DNA from: an uncultured Chthoniobacterales bacterium
GTDB taxonomy: Bacteria > Verrucomicrobiota > Verrucomicrobiia > Chthoniobacterales > CAKUMP01
DNA length: 9,957 nucleotides
Reading direction: 5' to 3'
Assembly (NCBI GenBank): GCA_934667795.1
Contig: CAKUMP010000069.1
Location: forward strand, 1-9,957
In this document: piece by piece, positions 5,586-9,957 of the stretch
Position numbering within the stretch: the first letter of the stretch is position 1
Layout: every line of letters starts with the position of its first letter
The notes under the pieces: generated by a model
Seen by the model: the letters and a program-made list of their open reading frames with translations, nothing else
What the model was told of the DNA's origin: nothing
The model's database searches: none
Made by a program: the position numbers and the translations under genes

Positions 5586-7369
5586 GAAATAACGGGCTGG
5601 TTGGCGGATGGATTTTTCTTTTGGGTGAGTAAAGAAACAACAATGAGGATGATGAAACTGAGAGGGATGGTGACGATGCCGGGTTGACTGAAGGGCACGA
5701 TTGCATCCGCTGGGTCCAGTCCCCAGAGAGATTGATACGATTGCTTGCTCAACAGAACCCAGGCAAGCGACGAAAAGATACCGAATAAAATCGAGACGGT
5801 AATCCCTTGTTTGGTGGTCTTTGGCCAGAAAAGTAACATGAGTAAAGCAGGCAGGTTGGCCGATGCCGCAATATTGAATGCCCAGCCAACCAGAAAACTC
5901 ACGTTAAAGTTTTGAAAATAAATTCCAAGGAGAATCGCAATCAATCCTACGAAAACCGCTGTGATCTTCCCGCCATTCACTTTTTGCTCATCTGTAAGGG
6001 ACACTTTTCCCAGATTGCTGATCAGATCATGGACGACGGCCCCACAGGTCGCAATAATCAACCCCGAAACGGTGCCGAGCACGGTAGTGAAAGCGATGGC
6101 ACTGATAAACGCAAAGGGTAATTCTCCAAACGTTCGTGCCAGAAGGGGAGCCGCCATGTTGGAGTTCGTGATATCCACTGACCCACTTACCATCGCTCCA
6201 AGCCCGAGATAAAGCGTGAGAACGTAAAATAAACCGATGACACCAATCCCGACAACGGTAGATTTCCGAGCATCAATCGGTTTTTTGACGGTATAATAAC
6301 GAATCAAAATATGAGGAAGCGAAGCGGTGCCAGCAAAAAGAGCGAGCATGAGGGAAATGAAATCCAGTTTTGCATAAAAATTGTCTTCCCGAAGCCCCTG
6401 GAAAGTAGGGCTTTGCCCGGGCAGCAGGATGTCACTCCCATTGACCTCACGCGGGGCGTATTCAATGGTGCTGACAGCATCCCCGTTCTCCAGGGTGGAT
6501 TTTTGTGCGGGAGATGCACCCCATAGTTCAATTTTACTATCTGCCAGAGTGGATAAAAACGAAATGGGCCCGAGCGGACCTGTGGATTTTTGTCCATCAG
6601 GTAACTCCAGAACCCGTCCAATCGTACGCAATTCCCCTTGGCCTTCTTCCTCTCCCAGAGGAAGCCCATTTGCCAGTATGGATTTCTCTCCATCTGCATG
6701 GGTAATGGTGCTCAAGGATTGGGTTTCAGGAAAATCAGGGTCCTCGGAAACCGTCAGCCCCCGCATCAAAATAAGGATGGTCAGTATTCCGCATAAGGTT
6801 ACCAGAAGCGTTCCTTTAATAAATTGCACCCAGGTGGTGGAAACCATTCCGGCGGTCGTGACAATTAAAATGACCACGATTCCGACAAGAACGACTCCCT
6901 GCCAGTGTGCCAGCCCCAGAAGGGGGGTCACTAAAGCGCCTGCCCCTACCATTTGAGGGATTAAATAAAAAATACTGATAACAAGCGTGCTGATTGCTGC
7001 CGCAAATTTGACACCTCGCGAGTTAAACTTTTTGTCCAATGCATCCGCAAATGTATAAGTGCCTAATTTGCGCAGAGGCTCGGCAACGACAAATAACGCA
7101 ACCACCCAGCCGGCCAGATATCCGATAGAGTACAGAAATCCATCGTACCCATAAAATGCAATCATTCCGCAAATTCCCAGAAAAGAAGCGGCTGAAAGGT
7201 AGTCACCAGCAAAAGCAACCCCATTGACCAGCCAGTGAACCTGCCCGTGCGCCGCAAAATATCCGGCCGAACTCTTCGCTTTTGCTCCGAGAAAATAACT
7301 GATTCCCAATACCGCCCCCACCAGAAGGCAAAAAACAATAATGGCTGTAGAAGATGCGTGATAAATCAT
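5582..7369 (-). CDS. actP: Sodium:solute symporter, ActP (cation/acetate) type, with enlarged loop
   Basis: This integral inner-membrane transporter of the solute:sodium symporter family takes up a small carboxylate, acetate in E. coli ActP, driven by a cation gradient. The 595-residue protein has about thirteen membrane segments. GVAFAGDYLSAASFLGI at 50-66 is the ActP-type substrate and Na site region, TTWVQFIKG is at 178-186, GTASLPHILIRYYTV at 347-361 is the family signature, and VGWAFNIAASANLPALL at 494-510 follows. E. coli ActP has 549 residues; the excess lies in a hydrophilic loop at about 205-335, with charged repeats of Glu, Gly and Pro, between two membrane segments. Start ATG 7369 has only a weak GAG upstream. 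A DUF485 gene precedes it, as yjcH precedes actP in E. coli, which supports the assignment. The true substrate could be acetate, pyruvate, propionate or another carboxylate. Confidence 0.95.
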   Translation of the reverse strand: MIYHASSTAIIVFCLLVGAVLGISYFLGAKAKSSAGYFAAHGQVHWLVNGVAFAGDYLSAASFLGICGMIAFYGYDGFLYSIGYLAGWVVALFVVAEPLRKLGTYTFADALDKKFNSRGVKFAAAISTLVISIFYLIPQMVGAGALVTPLLGLAHWQGVVLVGIVVILIVTTAGMVSTTWVQFIKGTLLVTLCGILTILILMRGLTVSEDPDFPETQSLSTITHADGEKSILANGLPLGEEEGQGELRTIGRVLELPDGQKSTGPLGPISFLSTLADSKIELWGASPAQKSTLENGDAVSTIEYAPREVNGSDILLPGQSPTFQGLREDNFYAKLDFISLMLALFAGTASLPHILIRYYTVKKPIDARKSTVVGIGVIGLFYVLTLYLGLGAMVSGSVDITNSNMAAPLLARTFGELPFAFISAIAFTTVLGTVSGLIIATCGAVVHDLISNLGKVSLTDEQKVNGGKITAVFVGLIAILLGIYFQNFNVSFLVGWAFNIAASANLPALLMLLFWPKTTKQGITVSILFGIFSSLAWVLLSKQSYQSLWGLDPADAIVPFSQPGIVTIPLSFIILIVVSLLTQKKNPSANQPVIS

Positions 7370-7458
7370 AAAAAATGTTTTCTCGTTAGGAAAAATTTAG
7401 TGGCTATTTATTGGGGAAAACAGAGAGGAAGACGTGAAAATGGAGGGGGAAAGGAGTG

Positions 7459-7665
7459 TCAGGTTTCTTTACTGCGCAGGTAAAGAAGGGCCAGTACAAA
7501 GGCCAAAACAATCAGACTCAGACCATAGAGAATCGCCACATTCAGTCCGGCAAAGACTTCCGTTGCAATCACTTCCGGGAAAAATGTGCTCAAAACGACA
7601 TACCCGGCGTAAACCACACAGTAAATCGCAAAGTAAATCAGAGCGGAACGGGAGTAAACATGCAT
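7459..7665 (-). CDS. DUF485 small membrane protein (YjcH-like), partner of the symporter
   Basis: This 68-residue inner-membrane protein has two predicted membrane helices, at about 8-28 (ALIYFAIYCVVYAGYVVLST) and 40-63 (GLNVAILYGLSLIVLAFVLA and onwards), joined by a short loop FFPEVIATEVFA. It ends in the basic tail YLRSKET. This layout is that of DUF485 proteins, which are encoded directly before ActP-type symporters in many bacteria; E. coli YjcH is longer (104 residues), so this is a short form without the long N-terminal tail. Its role is unproven, perhaps assembly or regulation of the transporter. ATG 7665 has AAGGA twelve bases upstream, one of the two better Shine-Dalgarno sites here. 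The gap to the symporter is 89 bases, wider than usual for this pair. It lies 54 bases after the LacI gene. Confidence 0.85.
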   Translation of the reverse strand: MHVYSRSALIYFAIYCVVYAGYVVLSTFFPEVIATEVFAGLNVAILYGLSLIVLAFVLALLYLRSKET

Positions 7666-7719
7666 GAAAGTTACTTATCCTTAGAATCATTCCATTCATC
7701 AAGATAAAAAGTTTTATTT

Positions 7720-8829
7720 TTATAAACACGCGCGGGAGGAATTTCTGAGAAGGATTTTCCCCGGTACGGTAATGAGGAGGTCGGGAGGGAGGGGCTGGTT
7801 TTGAATTTGTTGATGCAGAAGAGAAGTCGCCGCTTTGGCCATTTCTTTTAAAGGTTGCTGGACGGTTGTCAGGGAGGGGGTGAGATAGGCTCCAAAATTG
7901 AGTCCATCAAACCCGGTAACCGCAACTTGCGCAGGAACAGAAACATTATTTTGCTGAAACTCAGCCAGCATCCCTAATGCCCATTCATCGTTGCTGCAGA
8001 GGACCGCATCAGGCAGTTTTTTTTGTTTGAGAAGTTGTCTGGCGGCATAGACTCCAAAATCCGGGGAATGTTGATGCTGAATAGTGAGGGGAATCGTGAG
8101 CACTCTGCCCTGGATGCGATCAGGCAGGGAGGGGGCAGTCAGCGAAACGAGTTCTCCTCCTGCTTGTAAAATACCTTGAGTAAACCCTGAAATACGCTCT
8201 TCAGCCGCCCATGTATATCCTTGTGAAGAGTCTTTCTGGGGTTGAAAGGTGATGAGTACCAGATGTTTGCGATGGGATTTTAATAAATGTCCTGTTAGCT
8301 GACGGATCGCCAGGGCAGCATCGATACGGACTTGTGGAATGGCTGCAAGACGGTGCCCGCTCATAGCAACCATAGGAATGCCGGCTTTATGAAAACGGTC
8401 AATTGCCAGATAATGCGCATTCCGGTTCATTCCTCCTAAAATGACGCCTTCCACACGGAGGTTAATCAGGTTCTCACATGCGGAAAGAAGCCCGTTTTCG
8501 AACCAATTGGCATCGAGGGTCAAAAGATGAAACCCCAGGTCGGCAAAGGAACGGGTCAGAGCAGATGCACGCTCTGCCGCAATTTCAGTGGGCCCACCAA
8601 ATTGAAGCAGCCCAATAAACCCACTGCGCCCGGAACGGATCGCTTTGGCATGAGGATCAGGGCGATACCCCAGCTTTTGTGCGGTGTCCAACACCCGTTT
8701 TCTTGTTTCAGGTAATAAAGAAACCGTGGAATTAGGGTTCAGGGCTGCCGCAACGGTTGAACGGGAGAGCCCTAGCTGGCGAGCCAGCTCTTTTTGCGTG
8801 ATTTGTTTGATAGAACCTTGTTTCCGCAC
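7720..8829 (-). CDS. LacI-family transcriptional regulator (GTG start)
   Basis: This sugar-responsive repressor is of the LacI/GalR family with 369 residues. The N-terminal helix-turn-helix is at about 10-33 (TQKELARQLGLSRSTVAAALNP), the hinge helix at about 50-66 (QKLGYRPDPHAKAIRSG), and a periplasmic-binding-protein-like effector domain covers about 70-350. Its later motifs include DAVLCSNDEWALGMLAEF and VPAQVAVTGFDGLNFGAYLTPSLTTVQQP. No ATG is available: only GTG 8829 gives the complete HTH, and the frame upstream is closed seven codons earlier by the nagA stop. The gene lies directly after nagA, which suggests control of amino-sugar use with an aminosugar phosphate or related sugar as effector. 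This is inference, and the operator would be upstream of nagA, outside the window. I found no LacI-like operator in the gaps seen. Confidence 0.95.
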   Translation of the reverse strand: MRKQGSIKQITQKELARQLGLSRSTVAAALNPNSTVSLLPETRKRVLDTAQKLGYRPDPHAKAIRSGRSGFIGLLQFGGPTEIAAERASALTRSFADLGFHLLTLDANWFENGLLSACENLINLRVEGVILGGMNRNAHYLAIDRFHKAGIPMVAMSGHRLAAIPQVRIDAALAIRQLTGHLLKSHRKHLVLITFQPQKDSSQGYTWAAEERISGFTQGILQAGGELVSLTAPSLPDRIQGRVLTIPLTIQHQHSPDFGVYAARQLLKQKKLPDAVLCSNDEWALGMLAEFQQNNVSVPAQVAVTGFDGLNFGAYLTPSLTTVQQPLKEMAKAATSLLHQQIQNQPLPPDLLITVPGKILLRNSSRACL

Positions 8830-8850
8830 ACTGAATGCACCAGTGAAAGT

Positions 8851-9957
8851 TTATTTTTCACGAATACGGCAAAAACTGGCAGGTGATCCTACTTCCAGCC
8901 CCCATGGAATTCCCATGAAATTTGCCGGACGGACCGAAATCCCCTCCCAGGTTTTGCGCCAGCTCACCCCCAGCATTTTTGCCGAGCGCCGTACCGCTTC
9001 ATCTGTTTCCAGCGCCGACCCGGCAAAATTCGTTTGCCCTGGCTGACGCACAATTTTATCTTCTCCCACTTCCACTTCCAGTCGCCCAATGGTGTATCTT
9101 CCCGGAGGTGCTCCCGCCGCCGCCATGGCATCAGTGGTGTAATAAAAATTTCCTGATTCTCGAATTTTGCTGAAAATCCTGAACAGGGCAGGGGTGACAT
9201 GAATGGTGTCGGGAATGATCCCGATTGTTAATCCAGGAGTATCTAACGCCGACCAAATGACGTTCTGATGTCGGTCCAACTGCTGGGGACATCCATTTCC
9301 CAGATGCGTAAAGCCGGTTGCGCCTGCCTTGACCGCAGCAGCGATGTGCTCTGGAGTTGCTTTGGTATGTCCCAGGCTGACCCGAATCCCCAGACGCACT
9401 GCTTCCGCAATCGCTTCCGACGAACCCGGCCATTCAGGAGCCAGTGTTAACAGCACAGGCAGCCCTTGCATGATGCGGTGCAATTCCTGAATTTTTTCGA
9501 TCGTAGGTGCTCCCATGGCTTCCTTCGGGTGTGCTCCGCAATATCCAGGCTCCGGAGATAAAAAGGGCCCTTCTATATGAAACCCGACAAATTGTCTCCG
9601 TAAAATTTCTTCTTCCTCAATCATTTTCCGCACTTGAGCAATCTTCTGCGTCAACGGCTCCCAGTGATCGGTGACAAGCGTTAAGAGCGTCTGCGCACAA
9701 CCGTCCCGTTCCAGTGCTTCCGCTGCCGTTTTTAATTGCTCTTTGCCAAGATTCGCTTGTTGAAAATCTACCCCTCCATACCCATTCACTTGCAATTCAA
9801 ATAACGCAGGCGCAATCCACTCCGCTTCCTTTGCAACTTCCACATTCTCTACCGCCACAATCTTTCCACCCTCACAACGAACGCGAATTCCTTCTCCCGT
9901 ACGATAGTCTTTTCCTGTTAAATCCCCGTCTGTTAACCGCTCCGTACCGCCTACAAG
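8851..9957 (-). CDS. nagA: N-acetylglucosamine-6-phosphate deacetylase, lacking only its N-terminal start
   Basis: The enzyme removes acetate from GlcNAc 6-phosphate to give glucosamine 6-phosphate in amino-sugar catabolism and cell-wall recycling, in the cytoplasm. The open frame runs 368 codons from the window edge to TAA at 8851; E. coli NagA has 382 residues, so only the first few are missing, and the internal GTG at 9858 is not a start. Amidohydrolase motifs in order: ELQVNGYGG at the first strand (Gln and Asn instead of HxH, as in NagA), GFHIEGPFLSPEP with the metal-ligand Glu near 9573, SLGHT (His near 9369), THLGNG (His near 9306), IPDTIHV, and TTDAMAAAG with the catalytic Asp near 9132, then FAGSAL. 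HLGNG differs from the HLYNAM of E. coli and recalls Verrucomicrobiota forms. The acetate released might be used by the cell; linkage to the ActP transporter is speculation. Confidence 0.95.
   Translation of the reverse strand, partial: LVGGTERLTDGDLTGKDYRTGEGIRVRCEGGKIVAVENVEVAKEAEWIAPALFELQVNGYGGVDFQQANLGKEQLKTAAEALERDGCAQTLLTLVTDHWEPLTQKIAQVRKMIEEEEILRRQFVGFHIEGPFLSPEPGYCGAHPKEAMGAPTIEKIQELHRIMQGLPVLLTLAPEWPGSSEAIAEAVRLGIRVSLGHTKATPEHIAAAVKAGATGFTHLGNGCPQQLDRHQNVIWSALDTPGLTIGIIPDTIHVTPALFRIFSKIRESGNFYYTTDAMAAAGAPPGRYTIGRLEVEVGEDKIVRQPGQTNFAGSALETDEAVRRSAKMLGVSWRKTWEGISVRPANFMGIPWGLEVGSPASFCRIREK

Noticed and set aside
6381..6956. Plus-strand ORF of 191 codons inside the symporter gene.
   Set aside because: It is the antisense shadow of a well-supported membrane transporter and shows no recognisable domain.
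7666..7719. Terminator or operator between the LacI gene and the DUF485 gene.
   Set aside because: Only a weak AT-only inverted repeat (ATAAAA/TTTTAT) is present and no LacI-type palindrome with a central CG was found.
8829..8853. NagA-LacI fusion by stop-codon readthrough, as both genes share one frame with only seven codons between.
   Set aside because: The stop is an ordinary TAA, both products are complete separate families, and nothing suggests recoding.
1..9957. Mobile element, CRISPR array, toxin-antitoxin pair, defence genes or tRNA/rRNA genes.
   Set aside because: None of the reading frames resembles a transposase, integrase, nuclease or toxin, no regularly spaced repeats are seen, and no tRNA or rRNA landmarks were recognised by eye.

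Overview
The window is about 10 kb of gene-dense bacterial chromosome with eleven protein genes, all read from the minus strand. The proteins most resemble those of Verrucomicrobiota, probably class Opitutae. The main reasons are the aminotransferase N-terminus (GIRDFFEIVQSMKDVISLGI followed by GEPDFVTPWHIREAA), the AsnC-type regulator directly in front of it, the NagA variant with a HLGNG motif, and the LacI regulator with a long SRSTVAAALNP helix-turn-helix. This placement rests on recalled family resemblance, not on a search. Most start codons lack a clear Shine-Dalgarno sequence. No rRNA, tRNA, CRISPR array, insertion sequence or phage gene was seen, and no gap between genes exceeds 200 bases.

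In the direction of transcription (right to left) the layout is as follows. (1) 9957-7720: nagA (amino-sugar deacetylase, its start lies outside the window) then a LacI-family repressor, 21 bases apart. (2) 7665-5115: a DUF485 small membrane protein, an ActP-type sodium:solute symporter and a DUF309 protein. The last two overlap by four bases (ATGA). (3) 4952-4353: a lone lipoprotein of DUF4410 type with its own candidate promoter and an intrinsic terminator at 4268-4304. (4) 4167-3124: a free-standing class II glutamine amidotransferase related to the glutaminase half of GlmS. (5) 3005 to beyond base 1: a compact four-gene cluster with gaps of 22-37 bases. It encodes a secreted D-alanyl-D-alanine carboxypeptidase, 6-phosphofructokinase, an Lrp/AsnC regulator and a class I/II aminotransferase cut by the window edge.

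The genes suggest ordinary heterotrophic metabolism: amino-sugar catabolism under a local LacI repressor, uptake of a small carboxylate such as acetate, glycolytic commitment, peptidoglycan trimming, and amino-acid-linked regulation by Lrp. I see no convincing new defence, mobile or biosynthetic system. The points most worth a second look are the orphan amidotransferase with its unassigned C-terminal domain, the grouping of a cell-wall enzyme with phosphofructokinase, Lrp and an aminotransferase, the Gly/Lys active-site combination of the phosphofructokinase, and the long extra loop in the symporter.
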